Assembly: GCF_001625215.2 (NCBI RefSeq)
Contig: NC_030385.2
Coordinates: forward strand, 32,141,598 to 32,205,597
Source: Daucus carota subsp. sativus
Lineage: Eukaryota > Streptophyta > Magnoliopsida > Apiales > Apiaceae
Direction of reading: 5' to 3'
Length of the DNA stretch: 64,000 bases
The position numbers were made by a program, and so were the translations under genes. A model generated the notes under the pieces. That model was not told the DNA's origin and did not search any database. It saw only the letters and a list, made by a program, of their open reading frames with translations. Of this stretch, positions 12,265 through 24,779 are shown piece after piece; position 1 is the first letter of the stretch, and each line of letters starts with the position of its first letter.

Positions 12265-12471
12265 TCAAAGAAGAAAATTTCCAAATGCTCACAGTTGTGT
12301 ACAGCTGATGCATATGCCTTGTTCCAGCTCATATATGAGTAGACTATTTACAAATAAAAGAAAGGCCAGCTAGAATTGACCTTCACCAATCAAATTTGAA
12401 GTATGTAAATATCAGATGTAATGAGTAACAAGCGACAAATATGTCTTGCAATCACTGAAATAGTCTGAACA

Positions 12472-15400
12472 TCAAACTTGCAACACTGACTGTGGATGTA
12501 ATCTGGTGAGCAGAAAGCCTGCTCTTCTTTCCTCGAATGAGTACTCGATCTCTTCGTAGAATTCTTTGATTGGAGTAGTGCCACAAGCGAATGCCTGAGG
12601 AGCTGGGGTCATCATGGTTTGCATTGGAACTGATACTGTTTTAGGCGTACAAGGAACAGGCGGTATCATTGTTTTGGCAGGAGTCCTGTTCTCTTCGTAT
12701 GCAGTGGAAGTTAATTTGGTTGGAGTAGTGAATGGTGTGATGTTACTAGTAACTGTTTTTTGGAAGTTCCCGTCATGTTTCTTGTTCAGGTCTTCTGAAA
12801 CGTTATCTGCATGTGCTTTTGATGATTCGGAGGAGGATATAGGTGAGAAAGGCTTGCGTGTACTTGGCATCTCTACTTCATTAGCATTGCTTGTTGCGTT
12901 GAAAGAGTGCTTTCTTACGGGAAGGCCATCAATGTCCAAGCCTCTTCTTCCTGAAATGAAGAGCAAAGAACATATGAATTGGTGAGGCGAAAGGCTGATG
13001 TATACTACAGTTTTAAATAAGAACAGTGAGAAATTAACGGACAGTAGTTGCATAAATAACTTTAAAAAAATCCACCTTGCAATGCTTCAAAATACATGAA
13101 TTCAGCCACTGAGACATGTTGACCTTCAATAATGAAAAAAAAAATGCAAGAGAACTTAAGTAATTACCAGCTGATAAAGCAGCAACTTCATCATCCCTTC
13201 TGCAATTTAACGGATTGTCTTGGTGCGGCCGCTCATTCCTTTTGTTCTGACGTGTATTCGGAGTGCCTTTGATAGAGTGAAGCATATGAGCTTTTGGAGT
13301 TTGTAACATAGCTCCTCCAAGTGAAAGTCTTCTATTGCTTGGAACACCACCACATGAATATCTAGCACCCTTTTTAAGGTTCTGGGATTTCATAGGGCTT
13401 GGTTTTGATCCAAATATTGCTTCCTGTTCAGTAATTAACTGCCCTTGCAGCTTCTTCTGGTCCTGAAATGGGGGACAAATGTGTAAATGGATCATGATTG
13501 AGAAATTGCTCACAACCTTCCATATTAAAAACATGACTGAAAAAGTATAGTTTCATACCCTCTGTCTCTTGCGTTCTTGCTCTTTTTCTTGCCGTAAGAT
13601 GTTGTACTCTTCAAGCATGTAAATAAGTCGAATCTGAATGACACAATACAGAGAAGATTAAAATAAATCCGAGGCAAGAACAATAACTACACTTTAGGTA
13701 TTAACAAGCAAAAACAGGGAATTTATAGATAGGGCAAGCTTCCTTCCCCTCCCCTTTCCCCTCATTACCATGAAACACAATTTGGATAATCACTCTTCTC
13801 CTTGTTATCTTGAGGTTTCTAAGCATTGGAAAATATGTAACATACCAAAATAAGGGGCCTAAGGATAAATTCTTACACCGTCATAAGTGAACTCAATTCC
13901 TTTTTCGCATTCCCATGTGGTAGTTTTCATAGCCAACGACTCCACCATTCCTGTATCATGTGGTGCAGGAAAACAAAACAAAAGTGTCACAGTATATTTT
14001 TAGGGTGGATTATAGAGTACAAGTTATATTGTAGTATCTTTTGTTTCCTAATTATAGTGTGCAAGTTATATACAGTATAATTTAATTTAATGCACTAGAT
14101 AGGAACTTAAGCCAGATTTCATTTGTAGATGGTCAGATTTTATAAAATGATAAGATAAAAAGAATTCAGTATAACTTTAATCTTACCTGGAAGTTTGCTA
14201 ACCAGAGCGCGAGCTTTCTCAGCACGCTTAAGGATGATATGAGCACCTCTTCCAGCATTGTATCGGTTTTCATCCTGAAAAAACATGGTAAGTATATCTA
14301 TTTATGGAGATCTATGCAAACATGTTACATTACCCTAGAGACAATTTACGAACATTGTTATATTCATCAAGCCAGCACTCCTCCTCGCATGCCGCCATCC
14401 ACTTCTCAACCTTTTCAAGTATTTCTTTTCTGCCAAGGGCTTCCTCTTTTACTTTACCAATTTGAATCTCGATTTGTGCAAGGATGGAAGCAGGTTCCAC
14501 AACTCCTTTGTTAAAAATAGTGACAAATCAAGCATGGGGTTATTTTCAACATTACAACAATATGATTAACGTGATATAATTGAATAACCACCTCTCCATA
14601 CCTGTTTCAATAGCATCTATAGCAGCTTCCATCGCACTGTCAAACTCTGGGATCATGTGTGTCTTCCTGCAGATCTCCTCCAGCTCAGACCTCTTCTTGA
14701 AAACGAGTTCTTTCATTTTGCTTGCTTTTAATCCTTCCAATCTGAACACTTCTGCCTCTACCTGCATCATTGTTTTATATACTCAGTTGTAGATTTATTT
14801 ATTTGATAAATATGTAGTTAATGCTAACAGGGAAAGGCTAATGAGTAGCAGGAATTACAAAGACATGGATATTTAAGTTGAAGTCATGAACTCACATAAC
14901 TAATGAATTCCACCGAAAGAATATTGGGTTCTACTATCTCTTGTTCTGAAGCAGCTACATTGCTAGTAACATTGTGAAACATCTCCTGCTCCTCAACTGG
15001 AGTGTCCATCAGATTCCAAAGTTCCAGCATGGAAGTTGCAAGATCTTGTAGCTGCACAGCTTAAGATTTTATCACAAGCAGCAGAATAAATTATACTTCT
15101 TTTACAGCAGTGCCAGCAATATAATTCACTAATTTACCTGCTGCATTCTCTGAATTTTAACCTCTTGCAGTCTTTGTTTGGCAACTGATAAACTCTCAAT
15201 AGTATCATCACTTATACTTGTTCCTTTCGGATCTCCCAAACTGGGATGGACTTCACTAATTGTTTCCTCATAATCCATGCCAAGGACTTGGCAGAGCAAA
15301 CTCAATGAGCTCAGGTAACCAACAACCTGCTCTAGGCGATCATTCTGCAATTATTTCAATTTTAAATAAGATGTCAAGGGAATTTGGAAACAAAAGATTT

Positions 15401-16464
15401 GGTGACTATAACTTCTGCATCATATGTGAGACAGAATCCAAAAGAAAGCACCTTCTCATTTTGAAGAGCCTGGAGTTCTGTGTGCAGTTCTTCAAGCTTT
15501 CTTAATGACAAATCTGCATCATCGATAACATTGCATATATCTGCTTGTTTATTAGACTCATAAATTTCATTTCTTATCTTTTGTATTTGCTCTACAACTT
15601 CAAAAAATTGGTTTCTTCTCTCCGCTTTCCTCTTCTGCATCTCCTCTAGTTCTGGATAAATGGTCTTGAGTTCTGCCTTCAAGCTTCCAGGAACTTGATC
15701 AGACTGAATAAATCACAACAATGAAATCTGATGACAATTGATTCAAAAGGTAAATTTTCAGTAGATTATTAACTATATTCTATTATTACAAATTCCTAAA
15801 TCATCACCGTCACCCTAGCACAACTTAGATGCTAGCAAAAATCCAAGTATCAAACCCCATAGCAAATTAATTAAAAAAAACAATAAGTATATTGTCACCA
15901 TCTCCCATCATTTGTACTTTTTTACATAACTTAAAATGTAGTAATATTTTTAAGGATTTAGAGTTCATTTTAAATTTAGGGCCAATAAATCAGTTTTCAA
16001 CTCATAATACCTGGCACAATGATAAGTTGATAACCCCTACCTGCCTAATATGTACTGGTCTTTCTCCCATTGCGGAGCATATAGCTGCAAGTTGTGTTTC
16101 AGCATCAGCAATTTTCTGTCTTAGCTGAGCTCTACACCTGTTAGCTGTATCCACCTTTCTTCTGTATACCTCTAGGCACTCTCGTTCAAGCTCAAGTAGC
16201 ATTTCATCTCTTTCACTGTCAGACTCCCCAACTTCATCCCATATTATCTGTTTTTCAACACAAAGTCCAGAATATATTGAGAGTATCAAAAAATAGGTGA
16301 TTAACGTGTAGATTTGTAAAAAACAACAAAGAAGGAAAGTAGATAAAGGATAAAATTAACTCATCAGTTCGTAAAGAGGGGCTGGTAAGTACCTGGAGTT
16401 CATACAGCAGAGATCCACATGTTGTCTCTACTTGCAGCATTGGATCAATATGAACTGCAGACAT
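12472..16464 (-). CDS. MAP65-3: 65-kDa microtubule-associated protein, MAP65-3/PLEIADE type
   Basis: Twelve coding exons were read: 16464-16393, 16247-16041, 15703-15452, 15344-15138, 15051-14896, 14761-14602, 14505-14354, 14274-14187, 13950-13877, 13633-13559, 13462-13168, 12950-12472. The total is 2217 nt, 738 residues. The N-terminus ([33 protein letters not shown]) and the run of coiled-coil spectrin-like segments are MAP65. The conserved microtubule-binding core ([20 protein letters not shown]) is present, and the C-terminus ends in the Pro/Thr-rich tail with [22 protein letters not shown] and [11 protein letters not shown], which I recall from Arabidopsis MAP65-3 rather than other members. 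MAP65-3 crosslinks antiparallel microtubules in the phragmoplast midzone during cytokinesis. Slightly longer than the 707-residue Arabidopsis protein. A further 5'UTR exon ends at a GTATGT donor at 17272. Confidence 0.93.
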
Positions 16465-16477
16465 TTTAAAGAACAGT

Positions 16478-16531
16478 CCTGTCAATGATGGCGATTTATG
16501 TAACCCTGTCAATGATGGCGATTTATGTAAC
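16478..16531 (-). repeat. Perfect 27-bp tandem duplication at the MAP65 5'UTR splice acceptor
   Basis: Two identical 27-bp units (16478-16504 and 16505-16531) lie just upstream of the MAP65 start codon. On the minus strand each ends in CATTGACAG, so the acceptor site of the 5'UTR intron is duplicated and two AG sites 27 nt apart exist. The unit is a multiple of three and is open in frame with the start codon, encoding a repeated nine-residue block LHKSPSLTG. Confidence 0.85.
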
Positions 16532-17619
16532 ATTCAGATTCAGGCCAATGTGCTCAAGATGTATGAAAATTTAAGAACTAATGTATAACTTATTAATTAA
16601 CATATAAATTAGAGGTTACATAGTTGTACGTGTACCTTCATCTAAACTCGCCAACAGCACATAGCAAGATCTAGCAGTATTATATATATGTTTTTTATCA
16701 CACAAATTTCTTATATTTGTTCTACCCTAAACTCCCAATTTTCTTCAATCGTCTCCTACTTTTGACATTATTTTGTACAAATTTTTCCATTGTAATCCGA
16801 CCTCATTCAATTCCTTCAGTCAAAGAGGGGGATAAAGATCTCACGCGTAAGAAAACAAAAGCTGATCCCGTATTATGCTTCTCATGAAATGTTCACCATA
16901 GTTATGATAGCAAATTGCTACTTATCAGGTCACTAAATTATTAACACTCGTATTGATGCCTTATCCAAACAATATATTGCTAAAACTCGTAATTCAGTCT
17001 ACTAGTAGTTGCATACCTATAATTTCACTATTTATCAGTAACTTCACACAAAATTATACAAGAACTAACTTAGCTTACTGCAAAACAAAATTAAAATCTG
17101 TTACTAATTAACTTCAATTATACATAACACTTCTCTTGAAGACAATCACACCGACCGATACTCAAGTAAAATTTTACATCATCAGGTGCTTGTATAAACC
17201 AGTAGCTAGCTCATTTTAAAATCAATCTTAGGACAAAAGGATCGAAACAAGATCGTGAATGTAACTACATACCTGTAATGAGTTGAGTCTGACACTGGTA
17301 GATTGAACTGGAGAAGAAATGTAAACTAAAAGTGTTGAAGTTTCAGCTGTCTGATGAAGTTGTTGTTATAAACAGATCAAGACATAAGTGGTTTGAATTT
17401 AAGATAGAGTAGTTGTCTGTGTATTGTATGTGAGACAAAGACAAGTGAAGTAAAGTAGTTGAGAATTGGGCGCTCTGAATATTTGAATATTTGAATTTCG
17501 AATTGATCGAGGAGAGAGCAGATGCAACTTTAATTTTTAATCATCGTAAAGACAAATATAATACGAATACTATGTAACAACATCATTGTTAATCGAAGTG
17601 CAAGTGCTGTTTTTGATTT
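16532..17619 (-). other. 5'UTR intron, leader and promoter of the MAP65 gene
   Basis: On the minus strand a donor CAG|GTATGT at 17272 and the acceptor next to the 27-bp repeat define a probable leader intron of about 0.8 kb. The leader exon lies to the right of 17273. No other coding sequence is seen. Confidence 0.5.
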
Positions 17620-18156
17620 GGGTTAATTATCAAGTTGGTCACTGAAGTGGGCTTAATGTATTACGTTGGTCACTGAACTCAAAACGGTATCAAGATGGTC
17701 ACTGAAATGGCCATTAATATCAAACAAGTACCTTGAAATATAAGTTCAAGCAGTAAAAATATTATTTATAAAGTTTTACACATTATTTTTAAATTTTACC
17801 AAAACCAAGTAAAAGGTTATGACTTCTAATATTTATGATAATAAATTTAGATTTTATCAAGTTTATTTATTATTTATTTTTAATTAAAACAAAGAAAATA
17901 ACTATATAATAAAATATAAATAATAAATAAACTTGATAAAATATAAATATATTATTTTAAATAATAGAAGTCATAACCTTTTAGTTGGTTGTGATAACAT
18001 TTAAAAATGTGTAAAACTTTATAAATAATATTTTTACTTTCAAGGTACTTACTTGATAATTATGGCCATTTCAGTAACCATCTTGATACCGTTTTGAGTT
18101 CAGTGACCAACTTGATACATTAAGCCCACTTTAGTGACCAACTTGATAATTAACCC
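17620..18156. mobile_element. MULE-type fold-back element (near-palindrome)
   Basis: Two arms of roughly 250 bp are inverted copies of each other and meet near 17885 with almost no spacer. Ends read GGGTTAATTATCAAG on the left and its complement on the right. Flanks give an 11-bp target duplication with one mismatch (GTTTTTGATTT / GTTTTTGATCT). Long inverted repeats plus a 9-11-bp duplication are typical of Mutator-like elements. No transposase is present. It lies between the promoter of the MAP65 gene and the 3' end of the TBL gene. Confidence 0.85.
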
Positions 18157-18904
18157 GTTTTTGATCTTAACTTTGTGCATCTTCTTTCTAGTATAATACA
18201 ACTTATAATATGAAATTATACTATTTAGCTCTCTTCTAAATATTTCGATTTATTAAAAAATTCCTTCTTAATATTTTAAATAGATTTTACCGATTTAACT
18301 AACAAATCTCGATTTATCAGGAAGAATTTCTAAAAAATCCTAAATCAATAAATCAATTAATTAATTTGAATTCCCGATTCTTATAACCATGCTTTGCAGT
18401 GAAAAGTGAGCATTATAAATCAAGTATTACCTACACATTTAGACCAGATCTAGATTACAATAACGTGATAGATAATTTGTCCTCCAAAACATGATTCTAA
18501 ACAAAGAATCAGAGCATTACATTAACCGCGCAATTTTAACTTGTCACCAGTCTCTGCAAGGTGATTAAACATGTAATCATAACCTAAACATTTCATGTCA
18601 ATACTATCAGTTGTATTATGCACTTGCCTTTATTTTATGATCTTCTGAATCTGCAGCAATCACAATTCACAACCATAATTATATATGCCTCAACTATTAT
18701 ATCAGGATGTGCAAGCATAATCCCATCGGCATCTTTCAACTGAAAAAGAAGTTGAAAATTGATGAATGTTACACGGTGCTACAAAAAAATAGATCTAGAG
18801 AGGCTGAACCCTCATCAATATAGATTACAACAGCATTGTAAGCCAATTACTCTCTGTTCAAGTGTATAAAGTATAAGAATAATGTCATATGGTATGTATT
18901 TCAC
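18157..18904. other. 3' flank of the TBL gene
   Basis: AT-rich non-coding sequence; the TBL 3'UTR should lie in its right part. Nothing else is recognised. Confidence 0.4.
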
Positions 18905-21900
18905 TCAGGAGTCAGGACCTGTACCACCCTCATACTCTCTTCTAATTATTTCCATCACCAGCTCGTTCCATGTGTCAACTGGTCCTGGCATGCACCAATG
19001 TAGGCAATCCTGTGGCGGGGGCTTTCCATCTTTGTCTCGTGTGGTAACTTTGTTAGGGTCAGGACTTCTGTATGGTCCTGGATGTCCATCGTGTCGATAG
19101 CTAAAGGCTTCTGTGATATCCATCAATCTAAGTTTTGATTTGTTTGTCGTCTTCTTCAAGGCATTGTTGAAACCGTTAACTTGCTTCTCGTGCATTATGT
19201 TGGTAAAGCCATTCACGACTATTTCACTAGCCAGTGCAGGTTTTACCTTTCCAGTGCACGAACCTCCAGTATTCCAGGCTCCGCCCTCATAATGATCAGG
19301 TGAGAAAGACCTAACTATGGTCAAACCAGTGTAATTTGGATGGGTGCCAAGGGAAGTAAGAATTGTTTCTACAGATATTCCAAAAGCTTCAACGTTATTG
19401 ATTTTATTCTGCCTGGAACTGTCTGGCCACCATAGCTGTCCTCCCAATATCTCATTGTTCAGGATATAGGCAGATCTCTTTGCAAACCAGTGGCCAGATG
19501 AAAGGACAATTACATCAAATTGTGGGACAAATTCCATAAAGATCTCATCAGGAGCATCAAGGTGAAGCTTATCCAACCCTTCAGGAGCAAAGTCAAAGGG
19601 CTCAGAAGTTCTGTGGACAAGCCACGAGGACCATATTCGAACAATCATAGTAGAAGTTGACTTGAAGTAATACCGTTGCATTCTCTTGTTCCCGCGATTT
19701 TTGGGAACTTCAACCTGTGGCAATAATACAAGATCAAGCGGATATAAATGTGTGATTGGTTTGGTTTTGGTTCTCATAAAATGGATTTAGTTTGGAAAAA
19801 TGAACCAAAACCATTTCCAAACCATATATCAATACATGTGGTTATGGTTTTACTTTGAATTATGGGTAAACTAGTTTAATAAGTGAAAACAAGTATTATA
19901 TGATGAACAAAAATTAATATACTCAAGTGACAATGTAATGAATAGTAAATATACAAAAATGTGTGTGGGTGTGTGAGTTGATGTAGTGGTTCAAGCTCTT
20001 GGCTTTTCCAAGAAAGGTCATGAGTTCGAATCACGGGGTGTGCATGTGTTGTAACTAGCAAAAGGAAAAAAAAAATAGAAAAGAACTGTGTGTGTGTGTA
20101 AAGAGTTATAAAAAAATCCTAAAAGTGAGACACAATATAGTTAGATCCATATTTTGTGAGAAATATGAGACTAGAAACCAAACCAAATCCATTTTCCTAA
20201 ATGTGATTTCATATTGATCCAAATTCACAAATTTGGTTTGGTTTGGATTGGTTTAATGGTTTTGCAACCATATTGCCACCTCTAGCCAAGGGAATTATTT
20301 GTATAAAAAAATGAATAACAAGTCTGCGAAGATATAAAACACAGCCAATGCCATGCCTCCAAAAGCATAAAAGACTTCATCCAATCAGGCATCTGACATG
20401 GTTATGATTATTAGCACATTAATGCTTACACTCTACTCTAGTCATAACCTCAATTTTTTAGTACCTTGGGAGTGCAAGCAAGTATGTAACAGATGTGATT
20501 CTTTTCAGGGTAAAGGTTGGTAAAAATTAATATCATGCTTATGACCAATGAAGGATTCAACACCCTACACATGCCTGGTGAGGTAATAAAATAATAAATA
20601 ATACAAGTATTTAAATCCCCATAAATCTGTCTCTACTACTGTACATGTCACTTAATATCAACCAAAACTGACTCAAGGATGATGAACAAGAAAGAGTCAA
20701 CTGCTTACAGGTTTGCTAATTTAAATCTCAATTCCAGACTAGGGAAGGATGGGCAAATGCATTTCTATGCTCTTGAATAAAAATTTAAAATGATAAACAA
20801 TGAAAGTATAGAAATGAAAAAGAAGACGAAGAACCATGAGCAAGTAATATAATACTGGCTGATTTGGATGTTAGCTCATCAGTAGTACAAAATGAATATG
20901 ATATCATTTATGCACATAGATGTAGAGGCTTCTACTTCCCCAGTTTAGAATCAGAATATGAAAACTTTTGAGAGCCTTACTACCTCAAATTGCTCAAAAC
21001 TAATTTCAAATAGACTATTAACATGCTTGTACGTTAAGAGGTTGGAATACTTGCCTGCCAAAGGATGCACAACATTGACTCCATTTGGTTCCGAGCAACT
21101 GAATCGCCAATAAAGGCTAATGTCTTTCCTCTCATTAATTCCAAAAACTTCTTCGGATCAAACCTGGGGAGGTCACAATGTTCAGGTTTCCATCGCCAAT
21201 TTTCATATTCCTTGTCGGGCCTACCATTTCCCTGGCAGTTTTGCATCTGCGTCAGGACAGGACATGAGTTGTTGGTATATAAAGGACCAGTTTCGTCATA
21301 TACCCATTGCCCATGGTACAAATCACAATCTGACATTTAGCCAATATAGAGAATAGTTTAGAACTTGGGTTCATGTTTTATTCTTGTACAGTATTCTCAG
21401 TTTTAATCACGATGGTATATGAGCGATAAAATGATTTTCATAGCCACATGAAGATGTGAATAATGAATGGTGTTATGTCTGTACATTACCAACAAGAATA
21501 TATTTCAAGTTTAAAACCGTAGAATAAAATTTCTTTGACCATTCACTTCTTCTGGAAACAAATTCTTGCTACCAAATTCGTAATTACCAATCATTAGTAG
21601 ACAAATGCAAAGTAAAATATGTGGTTAACAAAATCATTAAATTAAAGCTACCCCTTAGTTTTCAGTTTCTGCCTCCTTCCTAATATGTTGTATGAAATAA
21701 GGTTTACCAATTGTTTTATATTTACGACAGACTACTATAGGTATTGGTATTACTTTCCAGATATGATTCAATTCTCTCGTTAGCATGTCTAAGTGAACAT
21801 AGAGTTTGATTAACCACTGTGTCTGAATGATTGGTCACAAATATTCAGATACATAAAAGTGAACAAAAAACTCCATCCTGCACCTTCTAAAATTTTTGCC

Positions 21901-23049
21901 AGAATTTGATATAAAACAAACTCAAAAAATGTAACTTGCTTTTTCTTGAGGATATCAGTGAACTGGTATGAAAGAATGAGTTGTAAAATGCCAACCAAAA
22001 GCACTAACAATTATTTGACAGGCAGACACCTATAAGCTGAAAACTCGAGACACTTTTAGTCTTTTACTCAAGATCCATATCCGTCACTTGAATAATAAAC
22101 AAAAAATAGGGAGTGGACCACTTTAATTTGATTACTTTATACACTCAAGATTTAGCAACATTGTCTCCCCGCACTCAATTGAAGACTCTTCACCTTTTTC
22201 AATGATGATTTCAATGTAGCACAATAATGGGAACTATGAAATAGGAAAGAGAGCCACCAAATATTCAGCACATGTAATATTAAGGAGTAGAAAGAACATA
22301 AAGTAATTCAAATAGAATTGAACATTGCTATTAGGAATTAAGGCAAGAAAAGCATTTTAGGGGTAAAGACTAGCAATTATAAAAGAAAGGAAATACAATC
22401 TGGACTTTAGAATACCTGAGTAACCTGAACCAACTTTGCTGCTTATATTATCCTCTAGGGGAGATACAGAAGATAACACATCAGTGCTTGGTGTGGAATC
22501 TTTTCCAGTTTGAACACTATTTGTGACATTAGTTGGCAAAGAAGTATTATGGAAATCCCCCTCATTTAGTGAACCAAGCTTTCCTGCTGGTTGGTCTACC
22601 GTCTCCTCGCTCTTAGATACAGCTGGATTTTCAGACACAGTTACACTAACCTCCGGCTGTGAAACCAATTTTTCATTTGTACCTTGAGGAGTAGAATGTG
22701 GGTTCTTACTAATCTCAACAACATTAACATCAGGCGTACTAACAGTCTCAGATGCACTCCCTCCATTTTCAAGAGGAGGAACTAAAGTCCTGTCACCCTC
22801 TGTCAAATTCAATTTTGTCAAATCTTTGACCATTCCTCCATCAGGGGGCACAGACATGGAACCAAAATTCTCTGAACGACTGACTCCATAAAAATACCCA
22901 CTAAGCGTAGACCCAATCGGTTGTGAAACCATAAACAATGAAGTCAAAACCAAAAACACGGTCAGTCCCACCAAAGAGGCTACAATCAATGCAAGCCTCT
23001 TCGGATAGGCACTCTTTGCTGAATGCCCTTCAGTGGAACCCTGTTTCAT
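18905..23049 (-). CDS. Trichome birefringence-like (TBL) O-acetyltransferase, YLS7-like
   Basis: Three exons, 23049-22416, 21329-21055 and 19714-18905, encode 572 residues. Residues about 19-41 are one membrane helix behind a short cytosolic end with basic residues (PKR), giving a type II Golgi topology. A Ser/Thr/Asn-rich stem (45-210) follows. The TBL domain starts at CDLYHGQWVYDE (213 on). The DUF231/PC-esterase catalytic pieces are both present: GDS at 286-288 and DCLH at 539-542 (within DCLHWCMPGPVDTWNE). TBL proteins acetylate cell-wall polysaccharides such as xylan, mannan or pectin in the Golgi; the substrate here is unknown. Resemblance to YLS7/TBL17-18 is from memory of the C-terminus and gene order. 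The first intron is phase 1; the second uses a GC donor (CAG|GCAAGT), the only choice that keeps the frame. Confidence 0.9.
19740..20285. mobile_element. Decayed hAT-like element in the TBL intron
   Basis: The right end reads GCCACCTCTA after a stretch rich in TTTGGTTTGG, and the left part (from about 19740) holds TTGGTTTGGTTTTGG and a block that is inverted relative to the right arm (ATGGATTTAGTTTGGAAAA). Pattern and TIR resemble hAT ends (TAGAGGTGGCAA). No target duplication was found, so the left border is uncertain. A SINE-like sequence sits inside. Confidence 0.4.
19962..20080 (+). mobile_element. tRNA-derived SINE-like element
   Basis: A polymerase III A box (TGATGTAGTGG near 19979) and B box (GAGTTCGAATCAC near 20021) are spaced about 40 bases apart, followed by an A-rich stretch (AAAGGAAAAAAAAAATAG). 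This is the head and tail arrangement of tRNA-derived SINEs. GT-rich sequence flanks both sides, so the target duplication is unclear. Too divergent to be a working tRNA gene. Confidence 0.5.
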
Positions 23050-24249
23050 AGCTAATCAAACTAATTGAATTCAAGAAACTCCAACAACACATGTAGCTTC
23101 CAAAACTGAAACCTCGCTGACCTAAACTATCCCACAAGCTGAAAATACCGCAACTTTAATCATAAATGAGCAAGAATCTCAAATGGGCACTTATAACATA
23201 ACCAGAAACATACAAAGATCTGCAAGAAACACAGATTAAAGAAAAAGTAAAAATTGGGTACTTTGACAAACACATGGCATTACAAAAGAAAACAGCACCA
23301 GTTCTATAATTAGCACACACGAAGATATATACAACATAAATATAGACAAATAGATACAAGAATCAACAAGAGACAGATAAAAGACAAATCTTGAAGAAAG
23401 AAATGAAACCTGTATGATGGATTTGATCTGGATCGGTAGCAAAATGCGACAAGTACAATTATTGTCAATTGCCTCTCCAAAATAATCGGGGTTTCAAGAT
23501 TTAGTTTTGTTAAGCGCTGTAAAAAAATTGCAGAACCGACTCGCGCAATGAATCACACCAGTGTTTTACAGCTAAAACAAAGATTTATCTGGGCTATCGT
23601 TAAAGGGCTCAGGTGAAATGTACATAGTACCTTCCTCCCATATTAGCAGTAAGTCCTTTAATTATATATAATCTTGAGTCATATAGTTTGACATTTATTA
23701 TATATAATTAAAATTTTAATATAATTTTATGTATATTTTAATATAAATACATTAAATTTAATTAAAATATATTTATCGATTAGTTATATTTTTTTGCCAA
23801 TTTAGATTTTATAATATTTTTATATATAATAAATCGGTAGTATAAATAATAAATATTGTCATTATCTATCTCTAAATGTTTTTTTTAATTTAATATGTGA
23901 TCATGTGTTTTTAGATTAATTCTAAATTATATTTTTCATTTTATAAAGAAAGATGTAATTTATCATATTTTGGCTTCTGTATTTGTTTTGGAACGTCAGA
24001 GTTAGAAAGAATTATATGTTATGAATTGAAAAACGAACGGTGAGCTACGTACTTAAGAATGTTCTTGAGTGTCACAACTCGAATAGGTTTTTACCGGATG
24101 TCTACGAATCTTTAGTTTGTGAAGAAATAAATCGAAAAATGTTGTTTTAATTTTGAAGGGGGTAAAGCCCTTCACACGGAGATCTCAAGAAGTGGAGACC
24201 AATTAGAACTAAGTGTTTGTGTTTGACGTAGAATAGGATTAATCCTAAA
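23050..24249. other. 5'UTR/promoter of the TBL gene and intergenic sequence
   Basis: On the minus strand, CAG|GTTTCATT at about 23409 could be the donor of a leader intron. Beyond about 23600 the sequence is very AT-rich with no features that I can name up to the hAT element. Confidence 0.4.
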
Positions 24250-24779
24250 TAGAGATGGCAAACGGGTCGGTCGAAACGGGTTTTACAAAAATCAAACCCA
24301 AACCCGATTTTACATAATAAACCCGAACCCGAACCCGAACCCGAACCCGAAAAAACCCGAATTATGTAAACCCGAACCCGAACCCATCGGGTTTTATTCG
24401 GGTTCGGGTTAACCCGAAACCCGAAATACATAATTGTTTAGCAAAGATGAAAATTCAAAAATTCAATAATTTAGAACAAAAATATTACAAAGTCGGAAAA
24501 TTTGAAAGCAAATTATAATTTAAACATTACAAAACCATATGGTATTCTGTTCATTTAGTCTGCTAATATGAAAAACAAAACACTTAAGCAACACTGGCAA
24601 CTAATCCTGAGCATCCAGATTTTTGTATTCGGCCAATGCCTGAAATCCTCCCTGGCTCCTCCTGCATATAAAAATTAAAGAATAAGGAGCAAATAGCATT
24701 ATCTACAGAAGTGAAATGAAGTGTATGCAGATGACATAAGAAGACAAAATCAGTAATAGTTAGCCCATACCTTAAAAAA

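Noticed and set aside
24290-24425. Telomere-like or CRISPR-like array
   Set aside because: The CCCGAA repeats are the end of a hAT element; there are no spacers and the hexamer is not the plant telomere heptamer.
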